Shown here: one piece after another, positions 8,713-16,729 of the stretch | Numbering within the stretch: position 1 is the first letter of the stretch | Layout of the letters: every line of letters starts with the position of its first letter | DNA from: Rickettsiales bacterium | Lineage (GTDB): Bacteria > Pseudomonadota > Alphaproteobacteria > Rs-D84 | NCBI GenBank assembly: GCA_031260805.1 | Contig: JAISKV010000009.1 | Location: 1 to 50,711 of the forward strand | Direction of reading: 5' to 3' | Length of the DNA: 50,711 nt | Program-made: the position numbers and the translations under genes | Notes under the pieces: generated by a model | What the model was told of the DNA's origin: nothing | What the model saw: only the letters and a program-made list of their open reading frames with translations | Database searches by the model: none

Positions 8713-9765
8713 TCAAGTCGCTGGATGACCAGAACCTTTGATTTTATCTTTGATGCCCTGGGTAATCGCGTTCGCCGCTGCGGCCCATTTTTTCATCCGC
8801 GCGCGCAGATAATTTTCATACACAAAGAATAATCCCCCGACCCCTATCAGCGGCAGCAGATAATAGATTATTCTGAATGCCAGCAGGCTGGCGAACAGCG
8901 TTGCCCGATCCGCGCCCGACGGCAGGATTGCCAGAAATATAGACTCAAACACGCCGATTCCGCCCGGCACTTGGCTGAACACGCCCGCGGTCTGCGCGAT
9001 AACGAAAATCCCCATGAATGTTCCGAACGGGATCTGTATAAACGGCGTCATGACAAAGTACAGCACCAATCCCGCCAGCACGCTGTCCACAATCCCGGTC
9101 AGCATTTGCACTGCGGCCGCAGACACGCCAGGCACGCGAAAGTCCAACTTGAAAATTTTTATCTTCTTGCCAGCAAACAGCGCGGCCAGCGCAAAGTACG
9201 CCCCCAGGCAGCAGCAGCAGAAAATAAACAATCCGCCGATTCCAACGCTGACCCCGACTGATTCATTAAACAGCGAGTGCGGCACCATAAAGTACCCTGC
9301 GATGACAATCGCAGTGCAGCCCAGAAAGTAAGTAAATCCGTTGAAAGTCAGGATTTTCACGATTTCCCCGGCTGTTATGCGCCACCGCGTGTACAGCCGG
9401 TATCGTATCGCCGCCCCGCTGACCACCGCGTGCCCGGCGTTGTTTGATATTGCGAACCCCATCATCCCCGCCAGCATCCATTTCCACCAAGGCAGTTTCT
9501 TGCCGATGTACCGCAATGCCTGGAAATCATAAAAAGCCAGCGCGACATACCCGGCCAGGCATGCGATGCACGCGTACACCAGGTTTATAAACGGGATGTT
9601 CCACAGCGCGCGCGCGATATCCATCAGCGAATAGTGCCGCAGTTGCCACCACAGCATGCCGATTGCCAGCGCAAAGAAAAATATGCCGGCATAAGAAACA
9701 GCCCGCTTAAAAACTTTTTTTAATCTGCCAGCCACAGTGAATCCTTTATCTCTTTCGCGACCCAT
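8713..9765 (-). CDS. Lysylphosphatidylglycerol synthase-like (UPF0104) membrane protein
   Basis: An integral membrane protein of 350 residues with about 8 transmembrane helices. It matches the flippase-like N-terminal domain of MprF (LPG_synthase_TM) without the aminoacyl-transferase domain. Family marks are NNAGHAVVSGAAIRYRLY, the GFTYFLG segment, TAGVFSQVPGGIGVFESIFL and the following RIIYYLLPL. Such stand-alone proteins are thought to move lipids or carry unknown envelope substrates, and the substrate here is not known. The ATG at 9765 lies inside dnaQ (46-base overlap); a GTG at 9735 would reduce the overlap to 16 bases and is a fair alternative start. It is probably co-transcribed with dnaQ. 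Confidence 0.85.
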   Translation of the reverse strand: MGRERDKGFTVAGRLKKVFKRAVSYAGIFFFALAIGMLWWQLRHYSLMDIARALWNIPFINLVYACIACLAGYVALAFYDFQALRYIGKKLPWWKWMLAGMMGFAISNNAGHAVVSGAAIRYRLYTRWRITAGEIVKILTFNGFTYFLGCTAIVIAGYFMVPHSLFNESVGVSVGIGGLFIFCCCCLGAYFALAALFAGKKIKIFKLDFRVPGVSAAAVQMLTGIVDSVLAGLVLYFVMTPFIQIPFGTFMGIFVIAQTAGVFSQVPGGIGVFESIFLAILPSGADRATLFASLLAFRIIYYLLPLIGVGGLFFVYENYLRARMKKWAAAANAITQGIKDKIKGSGHPAT

Positions 9766-10418
9766 TCGCGATGCGCGGCGATTTGTTCAGCCGATACGGG
9801 GAATTCGCGCCGCGGAAAGTTCCCGTCCGACTTTGGCGCGGCCAGGAACGCCGCATGTTGCTCTGCGGCGATTTCCGCGATTGTTTTCTGATCCGCCGCC
9901 GCGGACAGTTCCAGCCAAACCTTGGCCAATATTTCGGCGTCTATCAAGGCGCCATGGCTGTCCGCGCGCGTCGCCAATGAAATATTGAACCATTTTGCCA
10001 ATGCGTCCAGGGTGTACTTTGGAATATTGTAAATCTTGCCCTGGGCGACAATCATGGAATCAACCTGCTGGCTGCGCGGAATTTCAGCCAATCCGGCCGC
10101 CCGCAGTTCCCAGTTGATAAATGGAAAGTCAAACCCCAGCCCGTTGTGCGCGACAACCGGGTCGTCCCCGATAAATTCCCGGAACGCGGGCGCAATCGCG
10201 GCAAACAAGGGCTTGTCATTCAGGAATGCGTTTGACAACTTGTGAACCCGGTAAGAATCCGGCGGTATAATTTTCCCGCCCGGATTGATGTATTCGTGGA
10301 AAGTTTTGTCTGTTATTTTGCCGTCAATAAGTTCAACCGCGCCGATTTCAATAATCCGGTCGCCGGATTGATAATTGAATCCTGTTGTTTCAGTGTCAAA
10401 GCAAATGGTTCTGGTCAT
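9720..10418 (-). CDS. dnaQ: DNA polymerase III epsilon subunit (3'-5' exonuclease)
   Basis: The proofreading exonuclease of the replicative polymerase. It is 232 residues from the ATG at 10418 (MTRTICFDTETTGF); a longer frame from 10454 only adds leader sequence. The DEDDh exonuclease motifs are visible: FDTETTGF (Exo I, D and E), HNGLGFDFPFINWEL (Exo II) and DSHGALIDAEIL (Exo III, H and D). GDRIIEIGAVEL and YRVHKLSNAFL are typical for epsilon. The C-terminal alpha-binding segment is short. A TTGCAA...TAAATT promoter ends 6 bases before the ATG, so the mRNA may be leaderless. It is divergent from uvrD across 51 bases. Confidence 0.93.
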   Translation of the reverse strand: MTRTICFDTETTGFNYQSGDRIIEIGAVELIDGKITDKTFHEYINPGGKIIPPDSYRVHKLSNAFLNDKPLFAAIAPAFREFIGDDPVVAHNGLGFDFPFINWELRAAGLAEIPRSQQVDSMIVAQGKIYNIPKYTLDALAKWFNISLATRADSHGALIDAEILAKVWLELSAAADQKTIAEIAAEQHAAFLAAPKSDGNFPRREFPVSAEQIAAHREWVAKEIKDSLWLAD

Positions 10419-10424
10419 GGCGGT

Positions 10425-10453
10425 CAATTTACAAAATTTTCGTTGTTTTTGCA
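10425..10453 (-). promoter_or_regulatory. Promoter of dnaQ
   Basis: On the minus strand TTGCAA (10448-10453), a 17-base spacer and TAAATT (10425-10430). The -10 box ends 6 bases before the dnaQ ATG, placing the likely transcription start at or next to the start codon. Confidence 0.5.
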
Positions 10454-10469
10454 ACCCCGAAATGTTTTA

Positions 10470-12419
10470 ATGGAATCCATGGACAAATTGAACGATCGTC
10501 AGCAGGAAGCAGTTAAAACGACAGATGGCGCGGTTCTGGTGCTGTCCGGGGCCGGAACTGGGAAAACCACAGTCATAATTTCGCGCATCTCGCATATCTT
10601 GCAAACGGGTCTGGCGCGGCCTTGGGAAATTCTGGCCCTGACATTCACGAACAAGGCCGCGAACGAGATGAAGGAGCGGCTGCTGCCGTCGGTTTTTGAC
10701 TGGTGCGGGACTTTTCATTCAATCTGCCTTAAAATCCTGCGCCGGGAAAGCGAGCGCAAAAACTTTCTGGTATTCGGCGAGGATGAGCAAAAGGCGGTTC
10801 TGAAAACAGTTTTCGCGGCAATGAATCTGGATAACAAAGATTACGACCCGGGGACATGGGTTGAAAAAATAGCGTTGTTCAAGGATACCGGCCGTAAAAA
10901 TGACAGCAAAAAATTCAATGAAATTCTGGCGGCGTACAATGCAGAGTTGCAAAGGCTGAACGCGATTGATTTTGCCGATATCATTAATCATGCAAATGCT
11001 TTGCTGGCCGAAAATGCCGCGGTGCGCGAAAAATATCAAAAACAATTCAGATACATTCTGGTGGACGAGTTTCAGGATACAAATCCGCCGCAATATCAAT
11101 TGGTGAAAACTCTGGCGGCCGGATACGGCAATATCTGCTGCGTTGGCGACGATGACCAGAGCATTTATTCATGGCGCGGCGCGGAAATCCAAAATATTCT
11201 TAATTTTGAGAAGGATTTTCCGGGCGCCAAGATTGTCCGTCTGGAAATAAACTATCGCAGCACCGGGAATATTCTGCTGGCTGCGAACAAGTTGATAAAA
11301 AACAATAACGGGCGGCTGGGCAAGGAATTGCAGACAACCAGCGCGGCTGGAAATTTAATAAATATCCGCGGGTTTAATTCGGACCTGGAAGAATCATCGT
11401 ACATTGCCGACAATATTAGCGAGCCGAAAAACACTGCGATTCTGATACGCAGCGGATCGCTGTCAAAACGGTTCGAGGATGAATTTCTGCGCCGCGGCGT
11501 TTCATACAAACTGGTCGGCGCGCAAAAGTTCTATGACCGCATGGAAATCCGGGATGCGATTGCGTATATCCGCTTGCTGGTTTACCGCTTTGACGATTTG
11601 TCGTTGCTGCGGATTATCGGCAAGCCGCGGCGCGGATTCGGTGATAAAGCAATTGCGGACCTGCGCCGCGCCCGAATCCCATTGTTTGACGCGGTCATGG
11701 CGCATAAAAACGGCCCGTTGTTCACGGACGCGTTTGACTTTGATTGGCGCGAATTGCCGCCGGCGGCCGCTGCGTTAAAAATACTGGAAGATTCCGGGTA
11801 TATAAAATATTGGCAGGAGTCCAAGGATGACGCGGCCCCGGACCGGATAAAGAATATTCACGAATTGATAAACGGGACGATTGCGAAATACAACACTTTG
11901 CCGGAATTTATTGAAAACGCCAGCCTGATGATTGCGGACGATATCCAGGATGACGCCATGACGAAAGAAGCCGTTTCAATCATGACGATTCATGCGGCCA
12001 AGGGCCTTGAATTTGATACTGTGTTTCTGCCCGCGTGGGAAGAAGATATTTTTCCGAACAAGATGTCCGTGGAAGAAGGAAATTTGGAAGAGGAGCGCCG
12101 CCTGGCCTATGTCGCGATAACGCGGGCTCGCAAAAACCTGACCATTTCCCACGCGTACAGCCGCATGCAATACGGCCAGTTCCAGAACAACATGCCCAGC
12201 CGGTTTATCAGCGAACTGGGCGCAGGTATTAAAAGTGAAAAGTTAAAAGTGAAAAGTGAAAAAATAGGCAATACTCTGCCGCCGATGATTGGAAAAATGG
12301 TCCGGCACAATGAACTGGGCGACGGGGTTGTCATCGCGATTGATGAAAATATTCTGACAATCGCGTTCAAGAAAAGCGGAATTAAGAAAGTTGAGAAAAG
12401 TTTTATCACGCTTGCTTGA
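10470..12419 (+). CDS. uvrD: UvrD/PcrA-family superfamily 1 DNA helicase
   Basis: An ATP-dependent 3'-5' helicase of repair and replication restart. It is 649 residues from the ATG at 10470 (MESMDKLNDRQQEAV); 10479 is also possible, while the longer frame from 10242 runs through the dnaQ opposite strand and is rejected. Helicase motifs in order: Q motif LNDRQQEAV, Walker A GAGTGKTT (27-34), Ia LTFTNKAANEMKER, II LVDEFQDTN, III GDDDQSIYSWRGA, IV LEINYRS, V MTIHAAKGLEFDTVFLP, VI LAYVAITRARKNL. A Tudor-like C-terminal domain (VRHNELGDGVV) follows. It is shorter than PcrA (about 720). Between motif VI and the Tudor part, about 12 lysine/serine-rich residues are encoded by an AAAAGTG heptamer array. 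It overlaps comF by 29 bases. Confidence 0.92.
   Translation: MESMDKLNDRQQEAVKTTDGAVLVLSGAGTGKTTVIISRISHILQTGLARPWEILALTFTNKAANEMKERLLPSVFDWCGTFHSICLKILRRESERKNFLVFGEDEQKAVLKTVFAAMNLDNKDYDPGTWVEKIALFKDTGRKNDSKKFNEILAAYNAELQRLNAIDFADIINHANALLAENAAVREKYQKQFRYILVDEFQDTNPPQYQLVKTLAAGYGNICCVGDDDQSIYSWRGAEIQNILNFEKDFPGAKIVRLEINYRSTGNILLAANKLIKNNNGRLGKELQTTSAAGNLINIRGFNSDLEESSYIADNISEPKNTAILIRSGSLSKRFEDEFLRRGVSYKLVGAQKFYDRMEIRDAIAYIRLLVYRFDDLSLLRIIGKPRRGFGDKAIADLRRARIPLFDAVMAHKNGPLFTDAFDFDWRELPPAAAALKILEDSGYIKYWQESKDDAAPDRIKNIHELINGTIAKYNTLPEFIENASLMIADDIQDDAMTKEAVSIMTIHAAKGLEFDTVFLPAWEEDIFPNKMSVEEGNLEEERRLAYVAITRARKNLTISHAYSRMQYGQFQNNMPSRFISELGAGIKSEKLKVKSEKIGNTLPPMIGKMVRHNELGDGVVIAIDENILTIAFKKSGIKKVEKSFITLA
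12229..12263. repeat. Heptamer array inside uvrD
   Basis: Words AAAAGTG, AAAAGTT, AAAAGTG, AAAAGTG, AAAAAAT read in frame as residues about 587-598 (alternating K, S, E, L, V). They sit in the linker between the helicase core and the C-terminal Tudor-like domain. Confidence 0.85.
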
Positions 12420-13104
12420 CGCGGTCATGCCGCCGCTCTGTCCGTATTGCGACGGCCTTGTCGCGGCGCACGGCCAGTTGTGCGCGGCATGCTGGAACAA
12501 GTTCAATTGGATCGGCGATCCGAAATGTGACATTTGCGGATACCCTTTTCCCGCGAACATTCATGGCGACAAGAAATTAATGTGTCCGGTCTGCGCGGCC
12601 GGAAAAAACGAATTGGACTGGCTGCGGTCCGCATGCGTTTACGATGATGTCAGCAAGAATATCATGCTGCCGTTCAAGCATGCCGGCAGATTGCAGTATA
12701 AAACACTGATGGCGCGCGCGATGATTTCCGCGCTGCGCGGGCATCCGGAATTTGATGTTGTCATGCCAGTGCCGCTGGCGAACAGGCGCTTGTGGAAACG
12801 CGGATACAACCAGGCGGCGATTCTGGCCAAAATAATCGCGCGGGATTTCCAGCGGCCGGTTGACTATGATTCAGTGCGGCGCGCGCATCGGCCGGATATG
12901 GGGCATAAAAACGCTGCGGCGCGGGCGGCAAATATCCGCGGCGTCTTTACGGTCGCCGGCAATGTCCGCGGACTGCGGATTTTATTGGTGGACGATGTAA
13001 TGACGACCGGCGCGACATTTTCGGAATTGCGGCGGGTGTTAAAGCGCGCCGGGGCGGCCGCCGTTTACGGCGTTTCATTCTGCCGGGTGGTCAGGGCGAT
13101 ATAA
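12391..13104 (+). CDS. comF: ComF family phosphoribosyltransferase-like protein
   Basis: ComF proteins are needed for DNA uptake or processing in competent bacteria and combine a zinc finger with a PRTase fold; the reaction is not established. It is 237 residues with a TTG start at 12391 (an ATG at 12427 would still keep the zinc finger). CPYC and CAAC, then CDICG and CPVC, form the four-Cys zinc modules (residues about 17-70). PVPLANRRLWKRGYNQA and HKNAAARAANIRGVF precede the PRPP-binding loop ILLVDDVMTTGATFSE. The start lies within the uvrD 3' end, so translation is probably coupled. No terminator is visible before the next promoter. Confidence 0.9.
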   Translation: MRKVLSRLLDAVMPPLCPYCDGLVAAHGQLCAACWNKFNWIGDPKCDICGYPFPANIHGDKKLMCPVCAAGKNELDWLRSACVYDDVSKNIMLPFKHAGRLQYKTLMARAMISALRGHPEFDVVMPVPLANRRLWKRGYNQAAILAKIIARDFQRPVDYDSVRRAHRPDMGHKNAAARAANIRGVFTVAGNVRGLRILLVDDVMTTGATFSELRRVLKRAGAAAVYGVSFCRVVRAI

Positions 13105-13116
13105 AAAAGATAAAAA

Positions 13117-13145
13117 TTGCTTTTTGCGATATTTTTGTTTAGTAT
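13117..13145 (+). promoter_or_regulatory. Promoter upstream of the DUF2147 gene
   Basis: TTGCTT, a 17-base spacer and TAGTAT, followed by a GACGGAG ribosome-binding site 8 bases before the ATG at 13170. Confidence 0.45.
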
Positions 13146-13169
13146 TTAACGACCCTGACGGAGAAAATT

Positions 13170-13697
13170 ATGACAAAATCTTTATCTTTTATCTTTTCAT
13201 TTTTATTTTTAATTGGTGTTTGCGGCGCAAACGCGGCAATGCCGCTGACCGGATTTTATCAGACCATTGATGATGAAATTAAAAAGCCTAAATCAATCGT
13301 CCGCCTGTATGAATGCGGCGAAAATTTATGCGGGCGCATTGTCGCGCTTTATGACTTGGAATCCGGAAAAGTCAGCGAAACGCTGAACAAGCCGGAACGC
13401 GTTGCGGACAAGGTTGACGGCGCGCCAAAAATGGCCGGGCTGGATATAATCTGGAACATGAAGTGGGATGCGGACGACAACGAATACAGCGGCGGGAAAA
13501 TCATGGATCCGAAAAAAGGCAGCGTGTATTCCAGCGTGATTTGGGCGGATAAAAATGATGCGGACAAACTGAATGTCCGCGGCAAGATAGGGCCTTTTGG
13601 CCGCACCCAGATTTGGAATGTTATGAATGCGGCAGAATTGCCGTCGGATTTGCAAAAACTGGACACCGGAAAATGGGAAGCAAAGATTATAAAATGA
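13170..13697 (+). CDS. DUF2147 family exported protein
   Basis: A 175-residue protein with a signal peptide (MTKSLSFIFSFLFLIGVCGANA) and one DUF2147 domain. The family marks are PLTGFYQT near the start, a Cys pair in YECGENLCGRIV, LDIIWNMKWDADDNEYSGG and the C-terminal KIGPFGRTQIW. The function of the family is unknown; it is periplasmic or outer-membrane associated and common in proteobacteria. The hydrophobic core of its signal peptide is encoded by a heptamer array (13180-13214). It overlaps valS by 4 bases (ATGA), so valS may depend on this promoter, an odd pairing of an exported protein with a tRNA synthetase. Confidence 0.88.
   Translation: MTKSLSFIFSFLFLIGVCGANAAMPLTGFYQTIDDEIKKPKSIVRLYECGENLCGRIVALYDLESGKVSETLNKPERVADKVDGAPKMAGLDIIWNMKWDADDNEYSGGKIMDPKKGSVYSSVIWADKNDADKLNVRGKIGPFGRTQIWNVMNAAELPSDLQKLDTGKWEAKIIK
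13180..13214. repeat. Heptamer array encoding a signal-peptide core (DUF2147)
   Basis: Words TTTATCT, TTTATCT, TTTCATT, TTTATTT, TTAATTG encode the F/S/L/I-rich residues about 4-15 of the DUF2147 protein. The same words occur at 24869-24902 in another signal peptide. Confidence 0.8.
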
Positions 13698-16033
13698 CAA
13701 TTGAACTGGAAAAAATTGAAACGCGCGATTTGGAAACCGGAATTCAGAAATTCTGGGACGGGCATGACTTTTGGGAAAACGATGTAAAATCGCAAAAGCC
13801 AAAGTTCTGCACCATGATGCCGCCGCCAAATATCACGGGCAGCCTGCATTTGGGCCACGCGTTCGAGAATTCGCTGACCGACATCATCTGCCGGTACAAG
13901 CGGATGTGCGGGTATGATGTCTTGTGGCAGCCCGGGACCGATCACGCGTCAATCGCGATGCAATTGATGGTTGAAAAAGAACTTTCCGCGAATGGCCGGA
14001 ATCCGCGCGCGATGACAAATGCCGAATTATTGGACGCGGCGTATGATTACAAGGCGCGCGTCGGCGGGCAGATACTTAACCAGTTTCATATTCTGGGAAT
14101 CACCCCGGCATGGAAGGCGGAAAGATTCACGATGGATGCGGGGCTGTCGCGCGCTGTAATAAAACTGTTTGTGAAAATGTATAATGAAGGCTTGATTTAC
14201 AGGGCGAAACGATTGGTGAATTGGTGCCCGAAACAACGAACGACTATTTCCGATTTGGAAGTTGATGTTAGGGAAGAAAACGGCAAGTTTTATTATTTTA
14301 ATTACCCGATTGCGGGCGGCGGCGCGGTACAAATCGCAACGACGCGGCCTGAAACAATGTTCGGCGACCGCGCGATTGCAATCAGTCCGGAAAATGAAAA
14401 GTTAAAGCATCTGATTGGCAAGACCGCAATAATTCCGCTTACAACAATTGAAATTCCGATTATCGCGGACGAACACGCTGATCCGGACAAGGGCACGGGC
14501 GCGGTGAAAATCACGCCTGCGCACGACCGGGATGACTGGGCGGTCGGGCTGCGTCATGACCTGGCGCCGCTGTGCATCCTGACCGAAGACGCAAAGATGG
14601 CGGACGATCCGGCGGTTCCGGAAAAGTTTCGCGGAATGGATCGTTTCGCCGCGCGCAAGGCAATTATCGCGGATCTGGAAGCGGCCGGATTATTGGTCAA
14701 GATCGAGGACAAGATTATCCCGATGCCTTATTCCGAACGCGGCGGATGCATCATTGAATACATGGTACGCGACGAATGGTTTGTGGACGCTGAAAAGTTG
14801 GCCGCGCCGGTTATCGCGGCGGTGGAAGCGGGCAAAACCAGATTCTTGCCGGAACCGCGGTACAACCTGTTTATGTCATGGATGAAGAATATTCACGAAT
14901 GGTCAATTTCGCGCCAGTTGTGGTGGGGCCATCAAATACCGGCCTGGTATGATGAAGACGGCAATGTCTATGTCGCGGAAACCGAAGAAGAATTGCCGCG
15001 GGATAAAAAACTGGTTCGTGATTCGTCATGTCTGGATACTTGGTTTTCGTCGGGGCTCTGGCCGTTTTCTACCCTCGGCTGGCCGGACAAGACGCAGGAA
15101 TTGGATAAATATTACCCTACGGATTTCATGAATACCGGGAACGACCTGATATTTTTCTGGGTCGCGCGAATGATGATGATGGGAATTTACGCAACGGGGC
15201 AGGTGCCTTTTGATCTGGTGAATTTTCATGGAATGATACGAGACAACAAGGGCGCGAAGATGTCCAAGACCAAGGGCAACGGGATTGACCCGCTGGTCGT
15301 TATTGATAAATTCGGCGTTGACGCGTTCAGATACTGGGCGGCGACCGCGCCGATTGGCGGCGATTTGCGATACAGCGAGGACGAGATTAAGCGGGGCAGC
15401 AAACTGCTTACCAAACTGTGGAATTGCGCCAAGTTTATCTGCATGAATCTGGGTGATTACCAACTACCAACTACCAACTGCCAATTACTAATAGAAGATA
15501 AATGGTTGCTGTCGGAATTGGACAAGACGATTGCCGCGGCGCGGCGGGGGCTGGATAAATACGATATATTCAACGCGCGGGCGGAAATTGATTCGTTCTT
15601 TTACGATGTGCTGTGCGACCAGTACCTTGAATTTGTAAAAGACAGGCTGTGGAATGACGCCGCGTCCAAGCCGGCGGCGTTGCAGACGCTGCGGACCGTG
15701 CTGCGCGCGGTTCTGGGGCTGTACGCGCCGTTTATCCCGTTCCAAACCGAGTATTTGTGGCAGAAAATTTTTCAAGAATCTGAAGGCGGCGAAACGCTGC
15801 ATCTGACTGAATTTCCGGCCGTGCAAAATATGGATGCGCCGAATATCCAGCCTGCGTTGGATTTATTGAAAGCGGTGCGCGGATTGCGAACGGATAGGAA
15901 AATAGGGGGCGGCGCGCGGATTTCGGAATTATTTGTGCCGAATGACACGCCGGCGGAACTGTTTGATCTGATAAAATCGGCAGCGCGCGCGGATAAAATC
16001 GTTATCGGCGACAAACTGGATTTTGTTTTGTAA
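13694..16033 (+). CDS. valS: Valyl-tRNA synthetase
   Basis: Class I aminoacyl-tRNA synthetase charging tRNA-Val. It is 779 residues from the ATG at 13694; a longer frame upstream reads through the DUF2147 gene and is rejected. The HIGH signature appears as PNITGSLHLGHA and KMSKS as AKMSKTKGNG. The editing domain (CP1) carries TTRPETMFGDRAIA and GAVKITPAHDRDDW. The anticodon-binding domain follows with LWNDAASKPAALQTLR. The protein stops after a short C-terminal segment, so the coiled-coil arm of typical bacterial ValS (900 or more residues) is missing or minimal. An insert of about 12 residues (QLPTTNCQLLIEDKW region) at the catalytic/anticodon-domain junction is encoded by a CCAACTA heptamer array. 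Confidence 0.95.
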   Translation: MTIELEKIETRDLETGIQKFWDGHDFWENDVKSQKPKFCTMMPPPNITGSLHLGHAFENSLTDIICRYKRMCGYDVLWQPGTDHASIAMQLMVEKELSANGRNPRAMTNAELLDAAYDYKARVGGQILNQFHILGITPAWKAERFTMDAGLSRAVIKLFVKMYNEGLIYRAKRLVNWCPKQRTTISDLEVDVREENGKFYYFNYPIAGGGAVQIATTRPETMFGDRAIAISPENEKLKHLIGKTAIIPLTTIEIPIIADEHADPDKGTGAVKITPAHDRDDWAVGLRHDLAPLCILTEDAKMADDPAVPEKFRGMDRFAARKAIIADLEAAGLLVKIEDKIIPMPYSERGGCIIEYMVRDEWFVDAEKLAAPVIAAVEAGKTRFLPEPRYNLFMSWMKNIHEWSISRQLWWGHQIPAWYDEDGNVYVAETEEELPRDKKLVRDSSCLDTWFSSGLWPFSTLGWPDKTQELDKYYPTDFMNTGNDLIFFWVARMMMMGIYATGQVPFDLVNFHGMIRDNKGAKMSKTKGNGIDPLVVIDKFGVDAFRYWAATAPIGGDLRYSEDEIKRGSKLLTKLWNCAKFICMNLGDYQLPTTNCQLLIEDKWLLSELDKTIAAARRGLDKYDIFNARAEIDSFFYDVLCDQYLEFVKDRLWNDAASKPAALQTLRTVLRAVLGLYAPFIPFQTEYLWQKIFQESEGGETLHLTEFPAVQNMDAPNIQPALDLLKAVRGLRTDRKIGGGARISELFVPNDTPAELFDLIKSAARADKIVIGDKLDFVL
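15456..15490. repeat. Heptamer array inside valS
   Basis: Words ATTACCA, ACTACCA, ACTACCA, ACTGCCA, ATTACTA, ATAGAAG read in frame as residues about 588-599 of ValS, at the boundary between the catalytic core and the anticodon-binding domain. Confidence 0.85.
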
Positions 16034-16064
16034 AGATAAAAAATAGTTTTTAGTAAAAACTGAA

Positions 16065-16100
16065 ACCCGCAGGCGCAAAGGCTCTGCGGGTTGTTTTTTA
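16065..16100 (+). terminator. Terminator of valS
   Basis: Stem ACCCGCAG / CTGCGGGT with an 11-base loop is followed by TGTTTTTTATTTT. It lies between the convergent valS and the restriction endonuclease gene. Confidence 0.8.
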
Positions 16101-16144
16101 TTTTCATAATTTTTCTATGTCTGCAATATGTCTTTTTTCTGAAT

Positions 16145-16723
16145 CTATATCAAATCTTCGCCGTTTTTCTTCTTTTTCACGACATCATCTGATGTATAAA
16201 CACCTGTTTCGGCAACATATTTCCCGTCAATAACTGCAATCGCTTTATGTTTTTTATTCCCCGCTCGGACAAATTCTATGGCTTCGCGAACTTGGGTTGT
16301 TTGATGTCCGCCTTCTCCGTGAATTGTTTTTTGAGAGCCATAAATTTTCTCTTTTTTATATTCCAAAACAAAATCTGCCGATTTTGTCAAACCATATTCT
16401 GCTTTTGCTCCGATAACTATTTCTCCATTATCCATTCTGAAACGAATATTTAACTTTCCTCCGGCAGGAAGTTGTTCCGCCCCGATTTTTTTGATTACTT
16501 CCGCTTCATCAAGATTTTGTTTCATAGCATCTTTCGCCATTCTTGCGCATAATTTTTCATTGGCAAGACAATCGGCAGCAACTTGCTCTCGCGTCCAATG
16601 CTTGCTTGGATAGCGCGAGATAAAATTAGCAATGCGCGTTTCATCCAGTTTATCCAACTTTCCTGAAACAAGCCGCGCTCTGAATTCTTTCAATGTTTTT
16701 TCATAAATTGTTTCTGTCATCAT
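16145..16723 (-). CDS. Probable type II restriction endonuclease
   Basis: A 192-residue protein directly downstream of a DNA methyltransferase (6-base gap). No named family was recognised with certainty. The second half has a plausible PD-(D/E)XK core: KSADFVLEYKKEK gives D117, E121 and K123. It is followed by HGEGGHQTTQVREAIEFV, a pattern seen after the catalytic strand in many restriction enzymes. The N-terminal half is helical and may be the DNA-recognition part. The gene is AT-rich with A/T-ending codons, unlike its GC-richer neighbours, as expected for an imported restriction-modification pair. The alternative is another small PD-(D/E)XK nuclease. Confidence 0.65.
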   Translation of the reverse strand: MMTETIYEKTLKEFRARLVSGKLDKLDETRIANFISRYPSKHWTREQVAADCLANEKLCARMAKDAMKQNLDEAEVIKKIGAEQLPAGGKLNIRFRMDNGEIVIGAKAEYGLTKSADFVLEYKKEKIYGSQKTIHGEGGHQTTQVREAIEFVRAGNKKHKAIAVIDGKYVAETGVYTSDDVVKKKKNGEDLI

Positions 16724-16729
16724 ATTCCC

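Noticed and set aside
10242-10469. 76-residue N-terminal extension of UvrD
   Set aside because: It lies on the opposite strand of dnaQ, has no helicase features, and the family normally starts at LNDRQQEAV; the start at 10470 is preferred.
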